A DNA stretch of 64,000 nt from JADKIH01 sp049363815 (GTDB lineage Bacteria > Bacteroidota > Bacteroidia > AKYH767-A > 2013-40CM-41-45), in the NCBI GenBank assembly GCA_049363815.1, contig JBMQEM010000071.1:1-64000 (forward strand). The letters run 5' to 3'. A program made the position numbers and the translations under genes. Each line of letters opens with the position of its first letter. Positions within the stretch are counted from its first letter, which is position 1. Positions 44,801 to 53,700 of the stretch are shown here, in pieces. A model generated the notes under the pieces. That model did not search any database and had not been told where the DNA came from. It worked only from the letters and a program-made list of their open reading frames with translations.

Positions 44801-45473
44801 CGTGCGCATTGTAATCCTGCTGATCTACATAATGCGAATCATTAGAAGCGATGACATGTACATTGTATTTTTCTGCAAAGCGTAATAATACTTCGTTGAC
44901 TTTATTTTGTTCAGGAATATCGTGACGTTGCAATTCAACATAGTAATCATCGCCAAAAAGATCCAGCCACCATTTGAATTCCTTTTCCCCTTCCGCTTCT
45001 CCTTTTTTCAGAATCGCTTGTGGTACAGAAGCACCAAGGCAACAGGTCGTTGCAATTAAACCTTTGTGATATTTGAGTACAAGTTCTTTATCGATTCGTG
45101 GATACTTTCCATACAAACCTTCAATGTATCCAAGCGAACACATTTTTACAAGATTTTTATACCCTTCTGCATTCTTTGCTAAAAATAACTGATGAAAGCG
45201 CTTGTCTTTATCGTCTTTGGTAAACTGTCTTTTATGACGGTCTTCAACTACATAAAATTCGCATCCGACAATTGGTTTAATTACTGTTCCGTCTTTATTG
45301 AACTTAGAAGCTTCTGCAACAAATTTAAAAGCACCAAACATGTTTCCATGATCAGTGATTGCAATCGCAGGCATTTTATCGCTGATCGCTTTTTTGTAGA
45401 GATCAGTTATATCGGCAGCACCATCCAACAGTGAGAACTGCGTATGGACGTGGAGATGAGAAAAAGAGGGCAT
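41892..45473 (-). CDS. dnaE: DNA polymerase III alpha subunit
   Basis: The 1193-aa replicative polymerase subunit has an N-terminal PHP domain (FSHLHVHTQFSLLDG, AITDHGNMFGAFKF), the palm with GPGRGSAAGSAVAYC and the catalytic PDIDTDFDD, a second acidic motif (IKMDFLGLKTL), fingers, helix-hairpin-helix segment (GLGAIKGVGEAAV) and C-terminal OB domain (about 1000-1090, LGAMITSVNHRMSKNGKPF). Start chosen at 45473 (MPSFSHL), the usual opening in this phylum. An ATG at 45497 would add eight residues, but the candidate -7 promoter box overlaps that codon, so transcripts probably begin after it. Confidence 0.97.
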   Translation of the reverse strand: MPSFSHLHVHTQFSLLDGAADITDLYKKAISDKMPAIAITDHGNMFGAFKFVAEASKFNKDGTVIKPIVGCEFYVVEDRHKRQFTKDDKDKRFHQLFLAKNAEGYKNLVKMCSLGYIEGLYGKYPRIDKELVLKYHKGLIATTCCLGASVPQAILKKGEAEGEKEFKWWLDLFGDDYYVELQRHDIPEQNKVNEVLLRFAEKYNVHVIASNDSHYVDQQDYNAHDILLCINTGEKQSTPSMKEFSDDDAFTKGKRFAFYNDQFYFKTTDEMGKLFSDIPQAIDNTNRIVDKIDPLKLKQDILLPHFKIPDGFTTQDEYLKHITYLGAKERYKELTPEIEERINFELFTIQTMGFAGYFLIVSDFIQAGRDLGVLIGPGRGSAAGSAVAYCIGITNIDPIKYNLLFERFLNPDRKSMPDIDTDFDDVGRQKVIDYVVGKYGKNQVAQIITYGTMAAKMSIKDVARVMDLPLAEANTLAKLVPERPGIELNRIILAPIDGEKSLKTKENLSSEELEDVKKLRTIYAGNDLSAKVLKEAVILEGSVRNTGIHAAGIIIAPMDLTDIIPVSTSKETQLLITQYDGKVIEDAGVIKMDFLGLKTLTIIRDALVLIEANHGVKIVIDEIPLDDQKTLELYQRAETNGTFQFESAGMQKYLRELKADKFEDLIAMNALYRPGPLEYIPNFIARKNGREAVSYDLPEMEEYLKESYGITVYQEQVMLLSQKLAGFTKGDADTLRKAMGKKQLDVLNKMKSKFVEGCEKNGHDKKVCEKIWVDWEAFASYAFNKSHSTCYAFVAFQTAYLKAHYPAEYMASVLTHNLSNIDKITFFMEECRRMGVPVLGPDVNESIYNFGVNKSGQIRFGLGAIKGVGEAAVQAIIDERNANGPYKNIFDLVRRVNLRAASRKTFENLAYGGAFDSFTEMHRGHFFAEDKDYNTFLERILRYGNSIQEAKNSAQHSLFGESSGVEMPEPVIPNTEQWPSLVRLKFEKEVIGFYISGHPLDLYKIEMRKLQKIKDLKDVEKNKGKELTLGAMITSVNHRMSKNGKPFGSFTIEDYEEGHELVLFGEDYLKFKMWLNVGEFLFIKGKLQDRYMQPGNTEFKISNIQLLADMREKILKNLTVKIPVDQLNNEWINSIVNIIKNDSQQKEGTCTLKFKVYDPADPSLNIDLPSKKYRINPQNELIDSLEKLAELEY

Positions 45474-45494
45474 TTTGTATTGGGAATTGAGACA

Positions 45495-45502
45495 CAAAGA
45501 TA
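45495..45502 (-). promoter_or_regulatory. Candidate -7 box of dnaE
   Basis: The minus strand reads TATCTTTG, an exact TAnnTTTG match about 21 bases before the chosen dnaE ATG. It overlaps the alternative upstream ATG, so it favours the shorter reading of the gene. No -33 TTG was found at normal spacing. Confidence 0.55.
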
Positions 45503-45780
45503 ACCATTTTTAAGGGGAGTTTCCGGGGTGAGTTTTCAACAATAGCAAGGGTTTTTGGATTAACTTAAAGAAAATTATTTCCTGCAGAATGCGCAGAATA
45601 CGCAGAATATCCGCAATTTTTTTTTGATTCCCTGAACTGCTGGCAAATGCTTTGATCAAAATACTAAACAGATTTTAGTAAACGACCTTTTTCATCTGCA
45701 CGATTCTGACATCTGAACAAACCTGAAAAATTGCGGAAACTATTGTAAATAAAAAAAGAATCCGGGAGCTACATTTTAAT

Positions 45781-46899
45781 TTATTTCAATTTCCGTCCCT
45801 TCCATTCATAAGTTGCAAATGGAACAGCAATTCCAACCAATGTTATATACACCCAGTAAAATGGCTGGATCAAAAATATCACTACAGAATTAGTTTTCTG
45901 ATCAAGATCATTTCCTACTTTTTTCAGAAACATTATCTCAGCGCAAAACTTTATTGCAAAAGAAAGTAAAAATAATAAAACAACTTCCTGATAGAAAAAC
46001 GATAAGATCAACCCTACGAGTAAACCTGAATGAACAAGCCAGGAAACTATTGCAATAAATACCGTAAAGAACGAAAGTGTAAAAGGAATCTTAGTCGCCC
46101 ACCTGCGACGTTGTTGCCAGAATGATCCCAGACTTTTTTCCGAATGACTTTTCACCAAAGCGGAAACAGATCTCACAAAAGTCAGTTGCCCGGGATCTTC
46201 AGAATTGAACTTTCTCATTAACTGTGTATCATCACCTGATGCAAATGCAGATCCGGAATAACCCTGAACTTTTTCGTACGAACTTTTTCTGAAACAAAGA
46301 TTGGCGCCATTGCACATCATTGCGCGATGGTTCAGGATCGAAGCTCCAGCAATACCTGTGAGGCCGATCATTTCCATTCGTTGCAAGAGCGAGATCAAAC
46401 TTTTTTCACCTGTCAATAAAACGGGACCGGCAACGAAAGAAATTTTCGGATCCGAAAATGGTTCGACCATTGACCGGAGCCAGTTTTCTCCGACGTTGCA
46501 ATCTCCGTCGGTGGTAAGGATCAGCTCTGCATTTGATTGCCGGATCGCCTGAGCCATTGCCGACTTTTTCCCATTCCCTTCTGCATGTAACAACAAACCA
46601 CTCACTGCAGGATGGGTTTTAAAAAAATCTGCAACTATACCGGCACTGTTATCCGATGAATGATCATCGACCACAACGACCCTGAAATTACTTTTGATAT
46701 AGGTTTGAAGGGAAAGTTGTTCTAGCAAGTGATAGATTGATTGTGCTTCATTCCTGATCGCAATTACGATATCAATCGTATGAGCATTTGTATTCAAACG
46801 CTGATTTGGTACACTGTTCTTTTTCCATCCTTTCAGACACCAGAAAATAAAGCCGGAGTAGATCAGAGTTAATGTCAGTAAAATAAAAGAAGCAATCAT
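45781..46899 (-). CDS. Membrane-anchored family 2 glycosyltransferase
   Basis: The 372-aa protein has an N-terminal membrane helix (about 3-22), a GT-A glycosyltransferase domain (about 40-270) and three or so C-terminal helices. Catalytic-site motifs are visible: VVVVDDHSSDN for nucleotide binding, the D-x-D motif in TTDGDCNVG, the acceptor-side SGDDTQLM and QQRRRW (Q-x-x-R-R-W type). This pattern fits processive or lipid-linked GT2 enzymes; the sugar donor and product are unknown. Its start overlaps the end of the flippase-like gene by four bases (ATGA), which indicates translational coupling. The 283-base gap on its 3' side (45498-45780) contains only short repeats. Confidence 0.85.
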   Translation of the reverse strand: MIASFILLTLTLIYSGFIFWCLKGWKKNSVPNQRLNTNAHTIDIVIAIRNEAQSIYHLLEQLSLQTYIKSNFRVVVVDDHSSDNSAGIVADFFKTHPAVSGLLLHAEGNGKKSAMAQAIRQSNAELILTTDGDCNVGENWLRSMVEPFSDPKISFVAGPVLLTGEKSLISLLQRMEMIGLTGIAGASILNHRAMMCNGANLCFRKSSYEKVQGYSGSAFASGDDTQLMRKFNSEDPGQLTFVRSVSALVKSHSEKSLGSFWQQRRRWATKIPFTLSFFTVFIAIVSWLVHSGLLVGLILSFFYQEVVLLFLLSFAIKFCAEIMFLKKVGNDLDQKTNSVVIFLIQPFYWVYITLVGIAVPFATYEWKGRKLK

Positions 46900-47882
46900 T
46901 CCGACCTGTTTTTTCCGATCCTAAAGTTCAGCATAAATATCGCGCCTGCCAGTGCAGGAATTGCAAGATTTATCAACCACAACGAAAAAACAGCATTCAA
47001 TACGGGAAGTACATCCAATGTGATCCTTGAAAAGAAATAGGTTGCTGCTGCTCCCCTGATACCGAACTCGACCAGAGTCATACTTGGAACAATAGTTATG
47101 ACAAGATAGGTCATGGCAATCATTATAAATGAGGGGATAAAAGTCGTATCACCGCCAAACATTCTGATGAGAAGATAAAACTGTAAAACAAAAATGAAAT
47201 ACCGCAATAAAGCTAGACAGAAAACTTTCAGGAGTTCAGTCAAACTATAATCAGATAATATGTGAAACGTGGGTTGCCACTTTTTCATAAAGCGGATCCG
47301 CATGATCACGTTCTCGAGAAAACGGATATTGAAAAAACCAAGTATGGAAATAAAAGACACAGTCAGTAATATTGTAATGAAAAGAAAACTCAAAGAGAAC
47401 GACAATTCTTCATACACGGAAAAATAATAGATAGATGAGACTGAACCGATCAACAAGGTCGCCAGCAGCTGACTGACATTTTCAATAACAGTGATAAGAG
47501 TGGCCTGAATTTTATTCGCTTTGTCGAGGTGAAAAACCCTTCCGGCATACTCACCAATACGATTCGGCGTAAAAATACTGATCGTTAATCCTGAACACAC
47601 GGCCTCCAGTGACCTGAAAAGTGTGATTTTCTCAATCTTGTCAATCATCAGCTTCCACTTCAATGCTTCAGTGATCCAGTTAAAGAACATCAGAACAAGA
47701 ACTATCACTAAAAGAACCATTGTATGTGACTGTCCAAATGCTTCTTTCAATTGAAGAAAATATTCATCTGCATCCTTTTGTGCCGAGATCTTTTTATAAA
47801 CAAACCAGAACGCAATTGCAGCAATGAGTAATTTGAAAAGACGCCATCCGTAAGTGGAAATATTTGACTTTCTTTGTTCCAT
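46896..47882 (-). CDS. Flippase-like / lysylphosphatidylglycerol synthase transmembrane family protein
   Basis: The 328-aa polytopic membrane protein (about eight helices) belongs by pattern to the LPG synthase TM / UPF0104 / AglD-like family: opening helix LFKLLIAAIAFWFVYKKI, the conserved TEALKWKLMID and RIGEYAGRVFHL segments, and VEFGIRGAAATYFF near the end. It lacks the soluble aminoacyl-transfer domain of true MprF. Paired and overlapping with a GT2 enzyme, it probably acts with it in lipid glycan assembly or transport. Start chosen at MEQRKSN (47882); the frame extends to 47933, which would overlap the divergent ruvC region. Confidence 0.8.
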   Translation of the reverse strand: MEQRKSNISTYGWRLFKLLIAAIAFWFVYKKISAQKDADEYFLQLKEAFGQSHTMVLLVIVLVLMFFNWITEALKWKLMIDKIEKITLFRSLEAVCSGLTISIFTPNRIGEYAGRVFHLDKANKIQATLITVIENVSQLLATLLIGSVSSIYYFSVYEELSFSLSFLFITILLTVSFISILGFFNIRFLENVIMRIRFMKKWQPTFHILSDYSLTELLKVFCLALLRYFIFVLQFYLLIRMFGGDTTFIPSFIMIAMTYLVITIVPSMTLVEFGIRGAAATYFFSRITLDVLPVLNAVFSLWLINLAIPALAGAIFMLNFRIGKNRSE

Positions 47883-47952
47883 AGAATTCAACAAGTATAA
47901 GGAAAGTATTTGTTGTGATTTTGGATACAACAACTATTCGTTCACATTCGGT

Positions 47953-48516
47953 TTGGAGAAACAGGAAAAAATAATTTTAGGTATTGACCCCGGAACGAAT
48001 ATCATGGGTTACGGAATTATCAGTGTAACCGGTTCGCAGATAAAACTGATCGCTCTTGGTATTATTTCACTTGAAAAAATGGACGACCACTTTTTAAAGC
48101 TGAAGTCCATTTTCGAAAAGACCATTACGCTGATCGACAGCTACCACCCTGATGAGCTGGCCATTGAAGCCCCTTTTTTCGGGAAAAATGTTCAATCTAT
48201 GTTAAAATTAGGCCGGGCGCAGGGTGTGGCCATGGCTGCCGGCCTGTCCCGATCGGTGCCAATTTTCGAATATTCGCCTAAAAAGATCAAGCAAAGCATT
48301 ACAGGCAATGGCAATGCCTCAAAAGAACAGGTCGCAGCCATGCTACAAACGCTCCTGAGCTACGAAGAGACTCCAAAGTACCTTGATGCTACCGACGGCC
48401 TTGCCGCTGCTGTATGCCATCATTTTCAGGGAAAAGCTGCCTCTGCAGGGAATACCAAAAAAGGCGGGAGTTGGAAGGCCTTTGTTTCGGCTAACCCTGG
48501 CAGGGTTTCCAAATAA
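47953..48516 (+). CDS. ruvC: Holliday junction resolvase RuvC, TTG start
   Basis: The 187-aa endonuclease cuts Holliday junctions with RuvAB during recombination repair. The four catalytic acids are present: Asp in LGIDPGTNIMGYG, Glu in LAIEAPFFGKN, and two Asp in LDATDGLAAAVCHH. The C-terminal lysine/arginine-rich tail (KGGSWKAFVSANPGRVSK) is longer and more basic than in enterobacterial RuvC. No ATG lies near the expected start; TTG at 47953 gives an N-terminus (LEKQEKIILGIDPG) of normal length. An ATG at 47854 is in frame but would add 33 atypical residues and overlap the divergent gene. Confidence 0.92.
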   Translation: MEKQEKIILGIDPGTNIMGYGIISVTGSQIKLIALGIISLEKMDDHFLKLKSIFEKTITLIDSYHPDELAIEAPFFGKNVQSMLKLGRAQGVAMAAGLSRSVPIFEYSPKKIKQSITGNGNASKEQVAAMLQTLLSYEETPKYLDATDGLAAAVCHHFQGKAASAGNTKKGGSWKAFVSANPGRVSK

Positions 48517-48557
48517 ATCCAGAGTTAAAAAAATTAAAATCCGGAGAAATAGGAGAA

Positions 48558-48600
48558 AAAAAAGGGAGGAAAAGAGACAACTCTTTTTCCTCCCTTTTTT
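48558..48600. terminator. Bidirectional terminator between ruvC and HIT gene
   Basis: AAAGGGAGGAAAAGAG pairs with CTCTTTTTCCTCCCTTT (one bulged base) around a 4-base ACAA loop, with T runs on both strands. It serves the convergent ruvC and HIT genes. Confidence 0.88.
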
Positions 48601-48649
48601 CTATTAGGTCTTCCTTGTTTAAAAAACTAAATCGCAGTCAAACCAAATT

Positions 48650-49045
48650 TCAGGAGAGTTTTTCCCTGATCGACCTGGCAACTTCTTCCATCACCTCCGC
48701 AGAAAACGTAAGCTTTGGACTTGCAAAATTCATATCGCTGACTTTATTCATGGGAATGAGGTGAATGTGCGCATGTGGAACTTCAAGTCCGATCACTGCT
48801 ACTCCAACTCGTTTACATGGCACAGCCTTGCCGATTGCTTTGGCTACTTTTTGCGCAAACTTCCATAATCCAGCATGTTCATCAGCAGCAATATCAAAAA
48901 TATAATCCGTCTCTTTTTTCGGAACTACCAAAGTATGCCCCTTAGCCAAAGGACTGATATCAAGAAAAGCGAAATAGTTTTCGTCCTCCGCTATTTTGTA
49001 GGATGGAATTTCACCGCTAATGATACGAGTGAATATTGATGCCAT
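48650..49045 (-). CDS. HIT-family nucleotide hydrolase
   Basis: The 131-aa protein has the histidine triad H-x-H-x-H (HAHIHLIP) of the HIT superfamily and the conserved TRIISGEIPSYKI and GHTLVVPKKE segments of bacterial HinT-like proteins. Such enzymes hydrolyse phosphoramidates such as AMP-linked amines. It follows greA by 32 bases on the same strand and is probably co-transcribed with it, an arrangement often seen in this phylum. Confidence 0.93.
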   Translation of the reverse strand: MASIFTRIISGEIPSYKIAEDENYFAFLDISPLAKGHTLVVPKKETDYIFDIAADEHAGLWKFAQKVAKAIGKAVPCKRVGVAVIGLEVPHAHIHLIPMNKVSDMNFASPKLTFSAEVMEEVARSIREKLS

Positions 49046-49077
49046 TGGATTTCTATTTGAAAAATTTTCGGAATCAA

Positions 49078-49548
49078 TTATCTGGTAATATCGATTATCT
49101 CAAACTCCAGTTTACCTGATGGCACTGCGATCTCGGCTACTTCGCCGACTTTTTTGCCGAGGAGACCTTTTCCGATCGGCGAGGTAACTGAAATTTTTCC
49201 GAGTTTAAGATCAGCTTCATTTTCCGCAACTAGCAAATAAGTCATTTCAGAATTATTAGCCTTGTTCCGGATCTTTACTTTCGATAAAACCAATGCACGT
49301 GAAACATCAACCTTGCTTTCATCCAATACACGTGCATTTGAAACTACTTCTTCAAGTTTTGAAATCTTTAACTCAAGTAAACCCTGGGCATCTTTGGCTG
49401 CATCATATTCTGCATTCTCAGAAAGATCACCTTTATCGCGTGCTTCTGCAATTTGTTTAGATATATTCGGACGTTCCACTGTCTTTAGCTGGTTCAATTC
49501 GTCCTGTAATTTCTTTAATCCTTCAGCTGTAAAATATTGTAATGACAT
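49078..49548 (-). CDS. greA: Transcription elongation factor GreA
   Basis: The 156-aa factor rescues backtracked RNA polymerase by stimulating transcript cleavage. The N-terminal coiled coil (about 1-75) carries the acidic tip ARDKGDLSENAEYDAAKDAQ, and the C-terminal FKBP-like domain holds ISVTSPIGKGLLGKKVGEVA and the ending EFEIIDITR. Normal family length. First gene of a likely greA-HIT operon. Confidence 0.96.
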   Translation of the reverse strand: MSLQYFTAEGLKKLQDELNQLKTVERPNISKQIAEARDKGDLSENAEYDAAKDAQGLLELKISKLEEVVSNARVLDESKVDVSRALVLSKVKIRNKANNSEMTYLLVAENEADLKLGKISVTSPIGKGLLGKKVGEVAEIAVPSGKLEFEIIDITR

Positions 49549-49583
49549 ACTAACGTTTTTTTTATTGTTCTATCCTGTTTTAA

Positions 49584-49620
49584 AGTAAAAAAACAAGACT
49601 CCGGTGAGGGAGTCTTGTTT
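49584..49620 (-). terminator. Terminator of the PorV-like gene
   Basis: AAACAAGACTCC (49591-49602) and GGAGTCTTGTTT (49609-49620) form a 12-bp stem around a 6-base loop, and on the minus strand it runs into TTTTTTT. It closes the TonB receptor/1396-aa/PorV-like operon. Confidence 0.88.
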
Positions 49621-49648
49621 ATTTGCACAAATATACAAAAATTTCTAT

Positions 49649-50719
49649 TTACAATATGAAACGGAATCCAAAGCTATGGATACCATCCCAAGGCTGGGTA
49701 GCGCGATATGAATAATCAATTCCGAACTTTTTACCGCCTGATCCCATAGGAACATCTACTGTTAAACCTGCAGAAGGGCCTGAATAAACAGTTGTGCGGA
49801 GTTCATCGTCAAACAAATTGTCTTCGTAAGTGAATCCACCACGAATTGCAAAAAGTTTTTTGAATGAATACTGAAGTCCGCCTGTAAACTGATCGTTCGT
49901 AAATGAATTTGAAGTAAAAGTACCTGCAAGTGTTAATGCATGATCTTTTGCCATGATGAAATCATAAGCCATTCCGATATTGATCAGTGATGGCATTTCA
50001 AATCCTTCTGTACGTTGCTCTACTGTTAACTGATAAACGTTAGTCGTATTCGGTGCATCTACACGTGTAGAAAGTCCGTCACCACCAAACTGAAGTGGTG
50101 TACCAACATTTCTCAATGCGATACCGAAACGAATGTTGTTTTTCTCTTCATTGTTTCCGGTCACATATTGAATACCGGCATCAATGGCAAGACCACCTGC
50201 ACTTACGTTGGAGATACTCTCATCAATGATACGAAGTGTTAAACCCCCGTAGATAGAATTAGAGAACGTCTTCGCGTAAGAGATTCCAAGGTTGATGTAT
50301 TGCGGAGAATAGGTTCCTAGACTTGGTTCAGGCTGATCAACTGTTGTGATCTCAACATCACCAAATGCCATAGACATAATGCTTAATCCGAGTACACCGC
50401 TTTCACCCATTTTCTGAGTTATACCAAAAGCATTCAGTGTAATTCCCGAGCCTTGCAGATAATTTGTGTGGCTAAAGAGAACTTCCGTTTTTTTAGTATG
50501 TGCTGTTCCGGCAACATTCAGAAATTGTGCTTCCAGACCTTCTGCAGCTCCGCTGTTTGCTCCACCCCAACCGGAAGATCTTGCCCATGGGTTGATCAAT
50601 AGCTCAGTAGCACCGGCCTGACCGATACGGTCCGGATTCCCGGCCTTTACATTGCCGCCTGCCATTGCAAGTGCTGCAAGAGCGAGACTGACCAACTTTA
50701 ATTTATTTACAGATTTCAT
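49649..50719 (-). CDS. PorV/PorQ-family outer-membrane protein
   Basis: The 356-aa protein has a signal peptide (about 1-26, ending GNVKA) and the family opening INPWARSSGWGGANSGAAEG followed by FLNVAG, then a beta-barrel to the C-terminal GFRFIL. PorV (LptO) is the outer-membrane T9SS component that receives cargo from the translocon; PorQ and related proteins share the fold. This protein belongs to the family, but whether it is the housekeeping PorV or a dedicated paralogue cannot be told from one locus. It is last in an operon, 39 bases after the 1396-aa gene. Confidence 0.82.
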   Translation of the reverse strand: MKSVNKLKLVSLALAALAMAGGNVKAGNPDRIGQAGATELLINPWARSSGWGGANSGAAEGLEAQFLNVAGTAHTKKTEVLFSHTNYLQGSGITLNAFGITQKMGESGVLGLSIMSMAFGDVEITTVDQPEPSLGTYSPQYINLGISYAKTFSNSIYGGLTLRIIDESISNVSAGGLAIDAGIQYVTGNNEEKNNIRFGIALRNVGTPLQFGGDGLSTRVDAPNTTNVYQLTVEQRTEGFEMPSLINIGMAYDFIMAKDHALTLAGTFTSNSFTNDQFTGGLQYSFKKLFAIRGGFTYEDNLFDDELRTTVYSGPSAGLTVDVPMGSGGKKFGIDYSYRATQPWDGIHSFGFRFIL

Positions 50720-50758
50720 ATATATAACTGTTTTTTCTGTGGCTTTGTTATGTAATAA

Positions 50759-53700
50759 TTAGAATGTATCAAGATCGATTGGACGAATGACTCCGAACCA
50801 TTTGATAGTACGTTCACCTATTCCTTCTGCAGCAATGTGTACGATGTACATACCACTGGCAATAGGAACTCCTTTTGAATTCTTAAGATCCCAATCGATC
50901 GATGAATCAAGATTGGTTTCAGGATAGGATGCTCCTGCACTATTGTTCTTTCCTACACTTCGGTTAAATTTACGAACCAGGGCACCGCCCGGAGTATAAA
51001 TTGAAATCACACATTCAGCAGGAAGGTTAACGATCTTCACTCTGTTGTCGATCTGGTTCACCTCATAAGATGAATAAGCATAGTATGGATTCGGAACGAC
51101 ATTGATCAGACCAAGTGCATTTGTTGCAACTTCTGTTTGCTGAACTTTCGGTTTCAGACTTTCAGTGCTGAAACGATAGAATGGGAAATTGTCATTGATC
51201 GATCCACTCACACCGGAAACATACTGACGGTAAGGCTTAGCAACCCTTAAACGGATCTTCACTTGATTATCCAGAAGAGTCTGACCAGGAGTCAGCATTG
51301 GAGTACCTACCCACATGCAATCTTTCCAGATCTTTTTAACAAGTTTTTTATTTGCAGTAGACGTTACATTTGGAAGATTCCAAAGTGCCGCACGGATATG
51401 ATTACACTGATCATAAGCCGGTCCCCAATATGAAGTATCACTTGGATAAATAGGACCTGTAATAAGATTCGCTGAAGACGCCGCTATTGTATCTGAATAT
51501 GAACTCTTGTTACCAAATACATAGATGTAATGTTTACCACCGGCTTGCAAATTGAAGGTACCTGTATTATCGAAGTAACCAAGATTTGAATTCGGATTCC
51601 ATTTCATATCTGCACCATTCTCAGAAGGGAAACGACTGTCTTCACCGAATGCAATATTCAAACGTTCTCCGGTTTCCAGATCAATAGCATATCCAGGGAA
51701 ATAACTATAACCGGAGTCAGTGCTGCTGTAAGTACCATCTAAATTCATCGATGGATGTTTACGGATCAATCCGTGATACTGCCCGCCCTCAGTATTCAAT
51801 GAGTTAGACCCCATTTCAAATACTACACAACGGCTCCACTTTGATTTATCCGATGTAATTACAACATCGACATTCGACAAATATTGTAAATTATCATATT
51901 TCGGTGCAGAAGGATTTCCGTATACAAGTGCAGAAGGAGCAGGTGTTACCCTGTCTTCAGCTGTTTTAGAATTTACTAAACGAAACGGAGCCCAGGAACC
52001 ACCCAAAGATTTTGAATAAAATTCATTAGGGTCAATTTCAGGTAAGTAATCCGGATCAACATCTTTCCCAGCCATTATCCAGTTAAACGGCTCAAAATTG
52101 TTCACATCCTGAATACCACTCAACCAACGATTATTTGGATTCGCATAAACCAATGTTGCTTCAACAAAACCGTTTCCATCATTCTTTGCTTCACCGGTAT
52201 TTTTTACCTGGCTCATGCTAATGGAGAATCCTTGATTCGGGAATAACTGATCATAAGGGAACTCGAGTGATTTCAATGAAACCGTTTCTTCACCTGACTG
52301 AACATTCTTCAGTATCCATCTTGCACTTGCAGTGATCTCGAGATTGTCTATCGGACCAGAAGTAGTAATTGGGCCGGACATCACGACCTGATAAGGGCCT
52401 GTTCCATTGATAGCAATGATTTTTGAATTCTGAGGGAAGAAATCATTGCCGGCGTTCAGGTATAAACCGATCTTAAGACCATCAACATTGCTAACACTAT
52501 CAATTACTGATGCATTCCCCTGGATATCGCCTGTGAAGACAACCTTTGTAATAGTATCTGTTAACCATAATTCAAAATCACCACCATCAATCGCAAACGG
52601 ATCATAAACACGAATGTCTACCGGACCATGTCCACCAACATATGTTGGAGTCTGAATTCTGTTATTTGATTGATTAAAGATAATTTCATCGATCTGGCTT
52701 TGTTTAATATCCAAAGTACCTCTTTCTGTTCCAGTAAGATGACCATTACCAAAACCGGTATAACGTGTGATCTCCGGTCCGTCACCGTATTCAGCAGCTA
52801 AAACGAGTCCGCCTTCTTCAGGTGTGGAAATGTGAGGAATACCTGTAAAGATCTCGATCTTTTCACCTCTTGCATTCTGACGACTCTGAACATATGGCTG
52901 ACCATAAATTCCATTTAAATCCGGATCTAGTGGGTTTTGCACATCAGCTACAGGATCGAAAGCATATGCTACTGCATAGAAATAATATGTTTTATGATTG
53001 ACAAGACTTGGGTTACCGGTTGCAAATGCATCAGTTGTTACTTTGAATGAGTGACGTAAACCTTTATCTTCTCCGAATACTTCTTCAGTAGGCACAAATG
53101 CACTGATGTTTCCATCGAATACTTTATTTACAATCTGTGCAATTCCGTTTTTAATATCACACTGGAAGATCAGACGAGCCTTGTCAGCATTCTTAAGGTC
53201 ATTTACTGAAACCGAAGGGTCAATTACCTGGAAAACTTTGTAACCTTCAAAACGGAAGATCGCACTTGGTACTGCAGGAATATTGATATCCTTTTCTATA
53301 TAATCTTCTTTAAGGTTATTAGAACCTGGTAAATTACTGATCGATAAAATCAATTCCTTATCCATTTCACGGATCGTAATATCCGGAGCACTTGGACCGT
53401 TGATCACTTTGAAACAAGACTCGAATAAATTCTGTGCTTTTGCATCAGCAAGTTTCAAAAGACGAACTGAAGCATCTGGACCACCTGATGAAGTACGTGC
53501 CCATACAGCTCCCGTTGTAATGTAATTGACATTACCCGGTTTCAATGTGAAAGGTCCGGCTGACTGAAGGAAACGACGGTCATCCGGAGTATTTGGTGTA
53601 CTGTTCGGACCATTTGGTGTTGTCTCAGTCCAGATAAACTGTGGAACTGAATCAGTACCTAACCAATAAGGATCAGAAGTACCCGGGAACATGAAGTCAC

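Noticed and set aside
45590..45740. Short CGCAGAAT direct repeats and a spaced 11-bp inverted repeat (45611-45621 with 45726-45736)
   Set aside because: They are too short and too far apart to support a named element in an AT-rich gap; they were not scored as a feature.
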